Shown piece after piece: positions 17,805 to 27,832 of a stretch of DNA of 64,000 bases (within the stretch, counting starts at the first letter, position 1; each line of letters begins with the position of its first letter). Under the pieces are notes generated by a model that searched no databases, was not told the origin of the DNA, and saw nothing but the letters and a program-made list of their open reading frames with translations. Source of the DNA: Pelodictyon phaeoclathratiforme BU-1. GTDB lineage: Bacteria > Bacteroidota > Chlorobiia > Chlorobiales > Chlorobiaceae. A program made the position numbers and the translations under genes. The DNA is taken from assembly GCF_000020645.1 (NCBI RefSeq), contig NC_011060.1, positions 308,501-372,500 on the forward strand, in the 5' to 3' direction.

Positions 17805-19448
17805 GCAGCCTGTCGGAATTGACGTTTTAGCCAAAATAGCAATGATGTCTCCCATAAGCCACAAGTCATCTTATTTTTCGTATTGTCAATCTATGGCGCC
17901 ACTATTTTGCTCCTGAAGAGACCAAAATAGGGCCAATCAGACGCTTTTACCACCATATTCATGCCATTATCTGACGTAATACATTCAATCGCTTCAGATT
18001 CCAGGCAATGCTGACAAGATCCCATTCACCTCTTACATTTTCTATACCTCTGAGCAGAAACTGCCGGAAGCCCATCACTGATTTGATGACTCCAAACACC
18101 GGCTCAACCGTACATTTGCTTTTTGCATAGACGGCCTTGCCGTCCTTTGTTTTCAATCGATGTTTCATTTTTGTTACTGCGTCAGCATCTTTGGCTATGG
18201 GTTCGGGTTCACTGAAGCGGTTAGCAGGCGACTGGTTATGAGATTCTCTGCTTGCTGCGATGTAAGGGGTTATCGTTTCTTTTTCACAAAGCTCAACATT
18301 CTTTTCACTGAAATATCCGGCGTCAGCAATCACCTCGGTTAACGTTCCCAGCTTTGCAGGCAAGTTGTTCAGCTCTTCAAGAGCGGGCCGAAGCTCAAGT
18401 TTATCATTTGTATGTTGGGTAACATGAACTCCAACTATCAGCATGGTATCGAGATCAACACTCGCCTGAGCGTTATAGGCCTGCATGAATTCGCCTCCCG
18501 ATACCGGCATGATCCGTGACTCCTCATCCGTCAAATTAACCTGGTCACGATCCCTCACTCCCGGCTCTGGTGCTTTCGGTGTTTTGCCTCTGCTTTTTTT
18601 ACCACTTTCTTGCGCTTTCCGTTCACGTTCTGCCAGTTTCTCCTCATGTTCGGCTTGTTCTTTTGCATATCGCTCCTCAGCCCGACGTTCAATTTCAAGC
18701 TTTGCCTTGGCAATAGCTTCAAGCCGTTTTTCACGGCGTTCAAGCTCTTCAGGAATACTCATCCCGTCCGGGATTGCTGACTGATCGGCCTGTTCAGCCT
18801 GACGAAGCAGGGAGTCAACTTCCGCCTTCAACTGCTTTTCAAGTTTGCAGGCATGACCCCAACTCAGTGCCTGATGCTTGGAAGCATTGGCCTTGATTTT
18901 GGTACCATCAAGACTGATCTTGCCGATCTTGAGGATGTTCATTTCATGGGCAAGAGTCAAAATCTGGATAAAAAATGGTTTCAGTTCAGCGAGAAAGCGT
19001 TTCCTGAAATTTGCGATGGTGTCATGATCCGGATGACTGTTTCCGGTGATATAGCGAACCGCTATGGATTCATAAGAGGCAAGTTCCAGTTTCCTGCTTG
19101 AAAAGGTTCCGGTGGCATAGCCGTAAAACAGGAGGCTTAACAACATTTCCGGATCATAGGCTTTGCAGCCTCTGCCTGCATAGGCGTCTCTTAATGGAGT
19201 AAGATCAAGTTGTGCAACAATATCAACAACAAAGCGTGCGAGATGATTGACCGGCAGCCAATCCTGAACAGATGGCGGCAAAAGGTAGAGTGTATCTCGA
19301 TCGGCTGAAAGAAAGTCGGAATGCATTGCTTTTCAGTGGATAGTTAAGCGATTATGATGCATGCAATATATGACTTATCTTGTTTATTATAAAATGGTTA
19401 TGCGGCTATTTTTACGATTTCGTGTTGCTGGGTAATCCGACAGGCTGC
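17805..19448 (-). mobile_element. IS1182-family insertion sequence
   Basis: One transposase gene lies between terminal inverted repeats: the left end reads GCAGCCTGTCGGAATT (17805-17820) and the right end, reverse-complemented, GCAGCCTGTCGGATTA (19433-19448). The 13 outermost bases are identical and later blocks (AAAATAGC) also match. Total length about 1.64 kb. I could not define a target duplication. A remnant of the same family lies at 36050-36332. Confidence 0.85.
17959..19326 (-). CDS. IS1182-family transposase
   Basis: The 455-residue DDE transposase carries the N-terminal domain with LPPSVQDWLPVNHLARFV and the catalytic blocks ISLDGTKIKANAS, VIADAGYFSE and VEPVFGVIKSVMGFRQF. A charged, lysine/glutamate-rich stretch in the middle (about 190-255) looks like a coiled-coil insertion. 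The frame is intact, so the element may still be active. Confidence 0.92.
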   Translation of the reverse strand: MHSDFLSADRDTLYLLPPSVQDWLPVNHLARFVVDIVAQLDLTPLRDAYAGRGCKAYDPEMLLSLLFYGYATGTFSSRKLELASYESIAVRYITGNSHPDHDTIANFRKRFLAELKPFFIQILTLAHEMNILKIGKISLDGTKIKANASKHQALSWGHACKLEKQLKAEVDSLLRQAEQADQSAIPDGMSIPEELERREKRLEAIAKAKLEIERRAEERYAKEQAEHEEKLAERERKAQESGKKSRGKTPKAPEPGVRDRDQVNLTDEESRIMPVSGGEFMQAYNAQASVDLDTMLIVGVHVTQHTNDKLELRPALEELNNLPAKLGTLTEVIADAGYFSEKNVELCEKETITPYIAASRESHNQSPANRFSEPEPIAKDADAVTKMKHRLKTKDGKAVYAKSKCTVEPVFGVIKSVMGFRQFLLRGIENVRGEWDLVSIAWNLKRLNVLRQIMA

Positions 19449-20140
19449 TAGCCATTGATTTACCTATCACCACCTTCGCACGCCGGGACATAGGGGGAGT
19501 TCGGATCTCGCCGAGCAGACACAAGAGTGGCTGGTTGTCGCTCTTTAGCATATTTTATTATATATCCAAATGAGGCACAAGGTGAGTTTTCTATAGTTAT
19601 CTGGAACCGGACAAGCTATCAAAGAAAAAATTCTGGAAATAATGCCCGAAAAGGACATGCATCACACATGATGATCTGGCACATCGGTTTGAGACTTGTG
19701 CCGATGGTGGCGCAGCAACGCGCTGTTACGTGTATACATTATTAATTCGGTTTAATTGCATGTTTCAGGAGTGGGTGTACCTGGATAATCAATTGTTGCC
19801 TTGTTGTGATGAACCGTTATCGAGAGCCGTGTCATGTGCGCCGGAGTTGCTTTCTGAAAACAGAAATGAAGACGAAAAGGTGTTTCAGCGGTGCTTTTTT
19901 ATGCTATGTGCCGGAGGGGTGAGCACCTCATAGTCACAAAATATCAAGCGTGGTGGTCTTAATTTTTTTTGGGAAGGGTACAATAAACCACGATTTCAAT
20001 ATCCAAGGTCAAACCTTGAAGACTGAAAGATGAGCGAAGAACAAAAATTGTTGATTTTTGATATAATTTTGCTGGAAAACCTTATTATAATGAACTCAGG
20101 GAGGGTTTTTTATAGTAAATGCTAAATTCAAAGGAATTTT
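19449..20140. other. Non-coding stretch between the IS and the AIPR operon
   Basis: No convincing gene: small frames at 19527-19745 and 19730-19933 show no family features. The stretch holds the second copy of the 23-base direct repeat (19613-19635) and an imperfect hairpin around 19520-19545. The last ~150 bases are AT-rich and probably contain the promoter of the AIPR operon, though I cannot place boxes with confidence. Confidence 0.5.
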
Positions 20141-21940
20141 ATGGCTCTTACAGATCAAGAACTAACACTCCTGAAAACTGCACTTGATAGCCGATTCGTC
20201 CCACACCTTCCTGCACTTATAGATCAAAAAAAATCGGTTTCTGAACGAGTAACCAAAAATTGCTCAAGAGCGTTAAGTGCCTTTGTGATAAAACATATTG
20301 CTGACCTCTCCGAAACAGACGCTTGTCAATATGTAACTGATGATTTTGACGATAAAGGAGTTGATGCAATATATTATCAGGCTTCTTCTCAGACTCTTTA
20401 TTTGATTCAATCAAAGCTGAAATTAAATGAAGAATTTTCACTTGATGAAGCTAACGCGTTTTGTCAAGGTGTACGAAAAATTATAAGACAAAATTTTGAT
20501 GATTTTAATTCTCATATCCAGAATCGCAAAGCAGAGATTGAACGAGATGTAGAAGATTGCTCTAATATACAACTGGTTATCGCATATACTGGACCGAGAA
20601 TTAGTGCAAATGCAAAACAAGCGATACGTGAAATGCTTACAGATATAAGCCAAGGAGAAGAGCGCTTCGTTGACACTATTATGGAGTATGATGCTGAAAT
20701 AATTAAATCTAAGCTTAGTGAGTCAAATGCCTATCCACGTGTTGATGCAACTCTTTGGCTTGAGTGTCAAAGGGCGGTGGACGATGGGCATACTTCCTAT
20801 TTCGGCCTTGTTGCATTAAAAAGCTTAGTAGATCTGCATAAACAACACGATAAAGCTCTTTATGTTAAAAATATACGTACTTTTTTAGGTCGAACAACTG
20901 ATGTTAATTCAGCAATACAAAAAACCCTTAGGGAGCAACCCAGTGATTTCTGGTATTTAAACAATGGGGTGACGGCTCTTTGTGCAAACATAGAGCCTAA
21001 AAATATGAAAGATGGAAAGAAAAAGATTCAAATTCAAGGTATATCCATCATTAATGGAGCACAGACCATTGCATCTTCAGCGACTGTTGCAAATGAAAAT
21101 GTGGATATCAGTAGCGCAAAGGTTCTTCTTACGTTAATTAAATCTCCACCAGAAAGTGCATTTGGAAAGAGCGTCACAAAGGCAAGAAATCATCAAAATC
21201 CAGTTTCGCTTTTTAATTTTTCTGCATTGGATGAAGAACAGGAACGTTTACGTCGTGATATTGCAAATCTTAATATTGAATACCTTTACAAAGATGGGGT
21301 GTCTGATCAAAGTGGCAATTCAATAAGTATCAACGAAGCGGTATACGCCTTATCCTGTCTGCAACAGGATCCTCGCTTTCTTGTATGGTTAAAAAAGGAG
21401 CCAGGGAATATCCTCGATCCTGAAACCGAAAACTACCGTTTAATATTTCCGGAAACATTGACGGCCTTTCGTCTCATAAACGCTGTTATTGTATACCGAA
21501 CAATTCAGAAAAATTTAAAGCAAAATATCCTAAGCACTAATGGTACTGAGAGATTATGTTACAAACATGGGAATTTAGTACTTGCATCTGTGCTTATTAA
21601 GCGATTGTTAAAAGAAATTGATATGCCAAGTGTAATTAGGATGGAAGTTCTTGAGGAGAAGCTGAGCTATCCCTTTGATCAAGCACGCAACTCGCTTTGG
21701 GCGTATGTGACACCCGTAGTTCCACCATCCAATGAAGCTGGCCCTGGCCCGCTTGCTCTTTTTAAAAACCAAGCTCATACAATTAGTGTGATGAAGTCAA
21801 CAATGATTGATAATTTTGGCCTTCTAAATGATCCGGTTATTGCAATTAAAGAGAGACGGCAGACGGAAAATCAACCTTACCCAATCGAATTATTTAATTA
21901 TCTATCAGCAAAAGCTCCACAAATCAGGTTTGATCAATGA
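20141..21940 (+). CDS. AIPR-family (abortive infection/phage resistance) protein
   Basis: A 599-residue protein. Residues about 64-95 contain a restriction-endonuclease-like core (GVDAIYY, then LIQSKLK, giving D75 and Q90-x-K92). Residues about 270-310 carry the AIPR hallmarks FWYLNNGVTALC and ISIINGAQT. The family is linked to abortive infection and often lies beside restriction-modification genes; its biochemical action is not settled. Its stop overlaps the methyltransferase start by four bases (ATGA), so translation is probably coupled. AT-rich codon use sets it apart from the pigment genes and suggests transfer. Confidence 0.85.
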   Translation: MALTDQELTLLKTALDSRFVPHLPALIDQKKSVSERVTKNCSRALSAFVIKHIADLSETDACQYVTDDFDDKGVDAIYYQASSQTLYLIQSKLKLNEEFSLDEANAFCQGVRKIIRQNFDDFNSHIQNRKAEIERDVEDCSNIQLVIAYTGPRISANAKQAIREMLTDISQGEERFVDTIMEYDAEIIKSKLSESNAYPRVDATLWLECQRAVDDGHTSYFGLVALKSLVDLHKQHDKALYVKNIRTFLGRTTDVNSAIQKTLREQPSDFWYLNNGVTALCANIEPKNMKDGKKKIQIQGISIINGAQTIASSATVANENVDISSAKVLLTLIKSPPESAFGKSVTKARNHQNPVSLFNFSALDEEQERLRRDIANLNIEYLYKDGVSDQSGNSISINEAVYALSCLQQDPRFLVWLKKEPGNILDPETENYRLIFPETLTAFRLINAVIVYRTIQKNLKQNILSTNGTERLCYKHGNLVLASVLIKRLLKEIDMPSVIRMEVLEEKLSYPFDQARNSLWAYVTPVVPPSNEAGPGPLALFKNQAHTISVMKSTMIDNFGLLNDPVIAIKERRQTENQPYPIELFNYLSAKAPQIRFDQ

Positions 21941-23682
21941 CAAATAAGAAACGACTTGAATTAACGTGGATTGGAAAGGATAAACGGCCAAAGCTGGAAC
22001 CGAGGATTTTGCTTGAGGATGTGGCGAGGTCGTATCATGCCAAGCATCTTGTGACGGATAATGATATTTTTGATAACCGGCTGATTTTTGGTGATAATCT
22101 GCTTGCCCTGAAAGCGTTGGAGCAGGAGTTTTCGGGCAAGGTGAAGTGTGTCTATATCGATCCGCCGTTTAATACCCAACAAGCATTCGAGCATTATGAT
22201 GATGGTCTTGAACATTCCATCTGGCTTGGATTGATCCGTGACAGAATTGACATTATTAGGAACCTCATCTCTGAAGACGGTACATTGTTTGTCCATATTG
22301 ATGACAATGAGCTTGGATATCTGATTGTTTTGCTTGACGAGATATTTGGTAGACAAAATCGGATTACGGTTGTTTCCTTTAAACAAGGAGCGGCGACAGG
22401 ACATAAAGCCATAAATCCTGGCGTTGTAAGTACCTCGAACTTCATTGTTCTGTACGCAAAGAACAAGACCTTATGGAAACCTAATCGTGTTTTTACCGCA
22501 AGAAATAAGCGTGATACACGGTATGGGCAGTTTATTGATAATTTTGATGCGCCCTATGCTCAATGGCGTTTTATTACTTTAACTCAGGCTTTTGCAAGAA
22601 GTCTAAATCTTCCTATCCGAGGGCTGAAAAAGGCGGTCGGCGATAGCTATGAAGCGCTGCTCTCTGATTTTGTTGTAGCAAATGCTCCACGAGTAGTTCG
22701 TCTTGCAAGACCAGATTATGACGCTGTGAGTGGTGATGCAAGGTCTATGATTGATGCCTCACATAAAACGAGTGAAATTTTGCGTCTTGAGCGAGAGGAA
22801 TTCTCTGACATGTTTTTTGTTGCAGGAGAGCGCATTCTTTTTTACTCGGATAAGTTGAAATTGATAGATGGCAAGTATGTCGCGGGAGAACCCCTCACAA
22901 CCATTTGGGATGATCTATTGTCGAACAATATTCATAATGAAGGAGGTATTGAGTTCCCTAAAGGAAAAAAGCCCGAAGCGTTGATTAAGCGTTGTTTTGA
23001 GTTAGCAACCATTGATGGCGATTTGGTTCTTGATTCTTTTGCTGGTTCCGGTACGACTGGCGCAGTTGCCCACAAAATGGGGCGACGATGGATTATGGTG
23101 GAGTTGGGAGAGCATTGTCACACTCACATCATTCCACGCCTGCAAAAAGTTATTGATGGGGAGGATAAAGGCGGTGTAACGGAAGCTACAGGCTGGAAGG
23201 GTGGCGGGGGGTTTCGTTATTACCGAATTGCGCCTTCTCTGCTTGACAAAGATAAATGGGGCAATTGGGTTATCAGCAAGGAGTATAACGCAGCGCAGTT
23301 GACGGAAGCTCTTTGCAAGTTGGAGGGGTTCACCTATGCGCCAAGTGATACGCTGTACTGGCAGCAAGGCCATTCAACTGAACGTGACTTTATCTATATC
23401 ACGACGCAGACACTTGGAGCCGATCAGCTTCATGCTTTGAGTGAAGATGTTGGCACTGAACGATCTTTGCTTGTTCTATGTAGTGCCTTTCGTGGGAATC
23501 CTGAGCGGTTCACCAACCTTACCGTCAAAAGAATTCCCAGTACCGTTCTTTCCAAATGCGAATGGAGGCATGATGATTATTCGTTGATTCTCCAGAACTT
23601 GCCGATGGCGCAACGGGAAGAAGAGACCCTGAAAAAGAAAAAATCCGCACACCCAAGTTTGTTTGATAATCAGGATGCTTAA
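21937..23682 (+). CDS. Beta-class adenine DNA methyltransferase, type III Mod-like
   Basis: The 581-residue protein has the catalytic motif DPPF at residues 75-78 (CVYIDPPFNTQQAF) ahead of the SAM-binding motif DSFAGSGTTG at about 366-375, the beta-class order of type III Mod subunits. The region between them probably holds the target-recognition domain. With the Res-like helicase two genes downstream it forms a type III-style restriction-modification pair; it is expected to mark host DNA at N6 of adenine. Confidence 0.88.
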   Translation: MTNKKRLELTWIGKDKRPKLEPRILLEDVARSYHAKHLVTDNDIFDNRLIFGDNLLALKALEQEFSGKVKCVYIDPPFNTQQAFEHYDDGLEHSIWLGLIRDRIDIIRNLISEDGTLFVHIDDNELGYLIVLLDEIFGRQNRITVVSFKQGAATGHKAINPGVVSTSNFIVLYAKNKTLWKPNRVFTARNKRDTRYGQFIDNFDAPYAQWRFITLTQAFARSLNLPIRGLKKAVGDSYEALLSDFVVANAPRVVRLARPDYDAVSGDARSMIDASHKTSEILRLEREEFSDMFFVAGERILFYSDKLKLIDGKYVAGEPLTTIWDDLLSNNIHNEGGIEFPKGKKPEALIKRCFELATIDGDLVLDSFAGSGTTGAVAHKMGRRWIMVELGEHCHTHIIPRLQKVIDGEDKGGVTEATGWKGGGGFRYYRIAPSLLDKDKWGNWVISKEYNAAQLTEALCKLEGFTYAPSDTLYWQQGHSTERDFIYITTQTLGADQLHALSEDVGTERSLLVLCSAFRGNPERFTNLTVKRIPSTVLSKCEWRHDDYSLILQNLPMAQREEETLKKKKSAHPSLFDNQDA

Positions 23683-23685
23683 ATC

Positions 23686-24189
23686 ATGAACACCCTAACA
23701 TTTAATAGTTCCGAAATTGATTGGACGGTGACCGGGACGCTTTTTGCAGTTGTGATTTCCCTGATTTCAGCCGTAATAGCCGCTATGGCACGTCAGGATT
23801 CAAAAAAATCTGCCAGAGAAGTAGAAAAAGCAAGAAAAGTTTCTCAAGCAGATTTGTTGGCAGAGCATTTCCATAACATTAACTATTTGATTCCTGACGC
23901 CACTCTATCCTCTTACCCACGACCTGATAATTTCAATAATATTGATTTAGGTATAAAATCAGCTAAAATAATTATTTCGCTAATTGGTGACCAAATATTA
24001 AAGAATCATCTTGAAGAGTTAGTGGACTTGCATGGCAAATTCCATGACAAAGTAACTGAGGCTCGTTCGTTACCTACAGAAAGCGCGGTGATAGCTAACA
24101 CTGAAACTTTCGAAAGCCTTCACAATAAAATAGTTGCGATAAAAAATCAGATTGATATCTGTAAACCTTCTTATCTTGAGATCAGTTAA
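23686..24189 (+). CDS. Small membrane-anchored protein of unknown function
   Basis: I do not recognise the family. The 167 residues have one hydrophobic segment near residues 17-35 (LFAVVISLISAVIAAMA), followed by a basic, Lys/Arg-rich helix and a mostly helical soluble part. It starts 4 bases after the methyltransferase and stops 4 bases before the helicase gene, so it is inside the operon and likely belongs to the system. A membrane tether or sensor role is inference. Confidence 0.7.
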   Translation: MNTLTFNSSEIDWTVTGTLFAVVISLISAVIAAMARQDSKKSAREVEKARKVSQADLLAEHFHNINYLIPDATLSSYPRPDNFNNIDLGIKSAKIIISLIGDQILKNHLEELVDLHGKFHDKVTEARSLPTESAVIANTETFESLHNKIVAIKNQIDICKPSYLEIS

Positions 24190-24192
24190 TCC

Positions 24193-26874
24193 ATGAACCG
24201 TCACGTTAACTCCATCTCTGGGCGATTGTCACTTCGTGAACCGCAACGGCGTTCACTGGAAATTCTTGACCGGGTGACGGAGATTGTGCCACCGCACAAG
24301 AGCAGTGACCTCGTGGCGGCCTTGATGATCATCAAATCAGAATTTCCAGCCGTTACAGACTTTGAGCGTGAGTTCCCTTCTCTCTGTTTTGCGCTTGCTA
24401 CAGGAGTTGGTAAAACAAGGCTGATGGGAGCCTTCATCTCTTACCTTCATCTGGCGCATGGGCTCAATAATTTCTTTGTGCTGGCTCCAAACCTGACCAT
24501 CTACAACAAGCTCATTGCCGACTTTACGCCCAACACGTCAAAATATGTGTTCAAGGGTATTGCTGAGTTCTCTATCGCTCCCCCTGCAATTATTACCGGT
24601 GACGATTATCAGCAGTTGGCGGGGAACCTGTTCGATCAGACGTTGCGCTGCAAGATCAATATTTTCAACATCTCGAAAATCAATTCCGAAGTGAGGGGAG
24701 GTAGCCTGCCTCGTATAAAGCGGTTGGCTGAATATATCGGACAAAGCTATTTCGATTACCTGGCTGCGTTGCCTGACCTTGTTTTGTTGATGGATGAGTC
24801 GCACCGTTACCGTGCTTCAGCGGGTGTTCGCGCCATTAATGAACTGAAACCTGTTCTTGGTCTGGAACTTACCGCTACCCCATTTATGGAAACAACCAAG
24901 GGGCCGATACCCTTCAAGAATGTTGTGCTGAGCTATCCGTTGGCAAAGGCGATGGAAGATGGTTTTGTGAAAGAGCCTGCCGTTGTGACACGCAAGGATT
25001 TCAATTCAGCGGGAATGCCGCTGGAGGCTTTGGAGAAGCTGAAGCTTGAAGATGGTATCCGACTGCATGAGGGCACAAAGGTTGAACTGGAAACCTATGC
25101 CCGTGAATCTGGCAACCGTATTGTGAAGCCTTTCGTTCTTGTGATTGCAAGAGATACGACTCATGCAGGGCAGTTGCTGGCGCTTATTCAGTCAGCCGAT
25201 TTTTTTGAAGGGCGGTATAAAGAGCATGTTATTCAGGTTGATTCGAGTATGACCGGCGAGAAGGAGGATGTGATGGTTCAGCGCCTGCTTGCCGTGGAAA
25301 GCACTGATGAGCCAACGGAAATTGTTATTCACGTTAATATGCTGAAGGAGGGTTGGGATGTTACCAATCTGTATACCATTGTGCCTTTACGTGCTGCTAA
25401 TGCGCGGATATTGATTGAGCAGTCAATCGGGCGCGGCTTGCGCTTGCCCTATGGTCGGCGGACAGGTGTTCCCGCTGTTGACCGATTGAGTATTGTTGCT
25501 CATGACCGGTTTCAGGAGATTGTTGATGAGGCTCAACGGCCTGATTCTGTGATTCGTTTGCAGCAGATCATTCTTGACCCTGATGAGCTTCGGCGGGGTG
25601 CTGTGACGGTAGTTTCTCAATCAAACCTTTCATCGCAACTGGGGATTAAGCCGCAACAGGTATCGAGTAGTACACAAGTGGCCCCAACGAGCAAAGTATC
25701 AGTTTTCAGTACTCCGGAAGAACAAAAGGTTGCGCAACTTGCCTATGAAGCAATCAGGAAGGTTGGCAGTGATGTTCGGGTTCTTCCAAGTATCAGCCAC
25801 CTTCAGGATCAGAAGGTATTGGACGTGGTTTCGAGCCAAGTTGATGCGGCTTATCAACCTGCACAGTATGAGCTGGGCGTTGTTGCGGAGAAACTTGATA
25901 TCGCTGCTATTGTTAAAAAGACGGCCATTTTGGTGCAGGAACAGTCCATAGATATTCCCCGTATTTTGGTTGCGCCGAAGGGTGAGGTTTGTTCTGGTTT
26001 CAACTCTTTCAAACTTCAACTGGAAAGCCTCAAGTATCAACCGCCTGAAGATGAGTTGTGGATTCAATATCTCCGCACGGGTGAGCATCAGGTTGTCGGG
26101 TTTGGTGACGAAGAGAGTGATGAGGTTCGGCTTGAGGATTACATCGTTAATGGGTTGATTGATTTTGATGACGTTTCTTATGATGATCATGCAGACCTTC
26201 TTTACGGCTTGGCGCAACAGGTTGTTGCTTATTTCAAGAGTTATCTCGAAGAGGCCAAGGTCGAGAAAATTCTGAGATATCACCAGAAGGATGTTGCCCA
26301 CTTTGTTCATGCTCAAATGCAAGAGCATTACTGGGAAGGTGATACGGACTATGACATTGAGGTAAAATGCGGGTTTGTGCCACTGAAAGAGAGTGCCTAT
26401 AGCGTTAACGGAAAAGATTCAGCCTTGGATTATCGACAGGCTCCTGAGGATAAAAGCAACATGGCAAAGTATCTGTTTGGTGGATTTTCAAAATGCCTTT
26501 ATCCGGTACAGAAGTTTGATTCTGATACTGAACGGCAAGTTTCCGTCATTCTGGAACGTGAAGCGGCAAAGTGGTTCCGGCCAGCACGAGGGCAGTTCGA
26601 AATTTATTATCGTTCTTCTACAGGGGAGCAGGAGTATCAGCCTGATTTTGTGGCTGAAACGGAGGATGCTATCTACATGTTGGAGCCAAAGGCACGAAAG
26701 GAGATGGAGGCGTCTGATGTGCTTGCCAAAAAAGCGGCGGCGGTACAATGGTGCAAGAATGCGTCTGATTTTGCCAAAACACATGGTGGCAAGTCTTGGA
26801 TTTATCTCCTTATCCCGCATGATGCGATTGCTGTGAACATGACCTTGAAGGGGTTGTTGTTGTTCAGAGACTAA
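24193..26874 (+). CDS. Type III restriction Res-like helicase-nuclease
   Basis: The 893-residue protein has an SF2 helicase core: Walker A ATGVGKT at 69-75, DESH near residue 203, LTATP near 227, and the late motif QSIGRGLRLPYGRR near 415. At about 815-835 the motif QPDFVAETEDAIYMLEPKAR gives a PD-(D/E)xK nuclease site (D817, E832, K834), as in type III Res subunits. It is expected to move along and cut unmodified DNA together with the methyltransferase. It is the last gene of the four-gene operon. Confidence 0.87.
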   Translation: MNRHVNSISGRLSLREPQRRSLEILDRVTEIVPPHKSSDLVAALMIIKSEFPAVTDFEREFPSLCFALATGVGKTRLMGAFISYLHLAHGLNNFFVLAPNLTIYNKLIADFTPNTSKYVFKGIAEFSIAPPAIITGDDYQQLAGNLFDQTLRCKINIFNISKINSEVRGGSLPRIKRLAEYIGQSYFDYLAALPDLVLLMDESHRYRASAGVRAINELKPVLGLELTATPFMETTKGPIPFKNVVLSYPLAKAMEDGFVKEPAVVTRKDFNSAGMPLEALEKLKLEDGIRLHEGTKVELETYARESGNRIVKPFVLVIARDTTHAGQLLALIQSADFFEGRYKEHVIQVDSSMTGEKEDVMVQRLLAVESTDEPTEIVIHVNMLKEGWDVTNLYTIVPLRAANARILIEQSIGRGLRLPYGRRTGVPAVDRLSIVAHDRFQEIVDEAQRPDSVIRLQQIILDPDELRRGAVTVVSQSNLSSQLGIKPQQVSSSTQVAPTSKVSVFSTPEEQKVAQLAYEAIRKVGSDVRVLPSISHLQDQKVLDVVSSQVDAAYQPAQYELGVVAEKLDIAAIVKKTAILVQEQSIDIPRILVAPKGEVCSGFNSFKLQLESLKYQPPEDELWIQYLRTGEHQVVGFGDEESDEVRLEDYIVNGLIDFDDVSYDDHADLLYGLAQQVVAYFKSYLEEAKVEKILRYHQKDVAHFVHAQMQEHYWEGDTDYDIEVKCGFVPLKESAYSVNGKDSALDYRQAPEDKSNMAKYLFGGFSKCLYPVQKFDSDTERQVSVILEREAAKWFRPARGQFEIYYRSSTGEQEYQPDFVAETEDAIYMLEPKARKEMEASDVLAKKAAAVQWCKNASDFAKTHGGKSWIYLLIPHDAIAVNMTLKGLLLFRD

Positions 26875-26955
26875 GGACTTATTCGTAAATAAATTGATGA
26901 ATTAAGGAACGACATTGATAACGAGCAGTTTTAAGTTAAAAGAGCGGATGATGCC

Positions 26956-27098
26956 TAGTGTCATGTCACGCTTTAAAAGACCATTAAATAATGATTATTA
27001 GGATTTGCAAAAATCATTTATCTCTAATTTATAAAATAAGTTATAGAGGAATATTTGGCGCAAGCATGTGCAACCTTATACGCTTGACTTGACACTAG
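26956..27098. mobile_element. MITE-like element with terminal inverted repeats
   Basis: The sequence CTAGTGTCATGTCACGCTT at the left end is matched in imperfect reverse complement by CGCTTGACTTGACACTAG at the right, enclosing about 100 AT-rich bases with no gene. Both ends finish in TA, which would fit TA-target elements such as the IS630/Tc1 group. No transposase is present, so it would be non-autonomous. Family assignment is tentative. Confidence 0.55.
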
Positions 27099-27255
27099 CC
27101 GGGTTGGGTGTGAGTGGGAACGCCTATAACGATGTAAAGTGAAAAGAGAAGTATTTCATTTCAATGTTGGCATCATCAGCACAGATATGCGTCTGAGACC
27201 GATTCGATGAGTGCTTTCAAAAAAACCTCGTAAACATCTCAACAGAGGCTTCGAT

Positions 27256-27832
27256 ATGCTTGAGGGATATTACAACAAGCTGTTGAGTTTCATGAGGAGG
27301 AACACGTCCACCTCATACAGGGTCATCTCACTGTTGGCAGGTGCAATCTGCTTTCTTCTCCTTCTGCCATTTTGTTTTTTTCTGGTTGGCGACAACATCG
27401 ACCAGCAGATACACTTGAGATACCCCAGGTTATTGGAAATTTCAATTTCTTGTGGTCGCCATCTTTTTCGGATTATTCTTCCTGCTATGGGCGACCTATA
27501 CCCAGTGGTTCATTGGTAAAGGTACCCCTGCTCCTAACGCACCGACTCAAACGCTGGTGGTAGTTGGTCCGTATAAACTGTGCAGAAATCCAATTGAACT
27601 CGGGGCAATATTTTACTATACGGGGATCGGGACTCTATTTGGCACTCTCACTGTTGGTTTCATTTGCGGTACGCTTGGGTTTGTTTTCGGAACTCTCTAT
27701 CACAAACTTATTGAAGAGAAGGAGCTGGCGTTACGTTTCGGTCAGGATTACCTTGCCTATAAAAAAGAGGTTCCTTTTTTATTTCCAGCTATCAGGAAAT
27801 CCAAACCAGGTGGGAGGTTCCTGAAATCGTGA
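27256..27832 (+). pseudogene. Isoprenylcysteine carboxylmethyltransferase-like gene with frameshift
   Basis: The first frame (from the ATG at 27256) codes for an N-terminal membrane segment (AGAICFLLLLPFCFFLVG) and runs to about 27440. The remainder continues in the next frame with the family core GKGTPAPNAPTQTLVVVGPY followed by CRNPIELG and the final EEKELALRFGQDYLAYKK. Joined, they would make a normal membrane-bound ICMT/PEMT-type methyltransferase of about 190 residues. One single-base shift near 27420-27450 explains the break; a sequencing error cannot be excluded. Confidence 0.75.

Noticed and set aside
19527..19933. Two small frames after the IS1182 element
   Set aside because: No family features, no clear ribosome sites, and they lie in a stretch with repeats and hairpins; more likely chance frames.
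20141..26874. BREX or DISARM system
   Set aside because: No PglZ, BrxC, DrmA or DrmB-like gene is present; the pair fits type III restriction plus AIPR.
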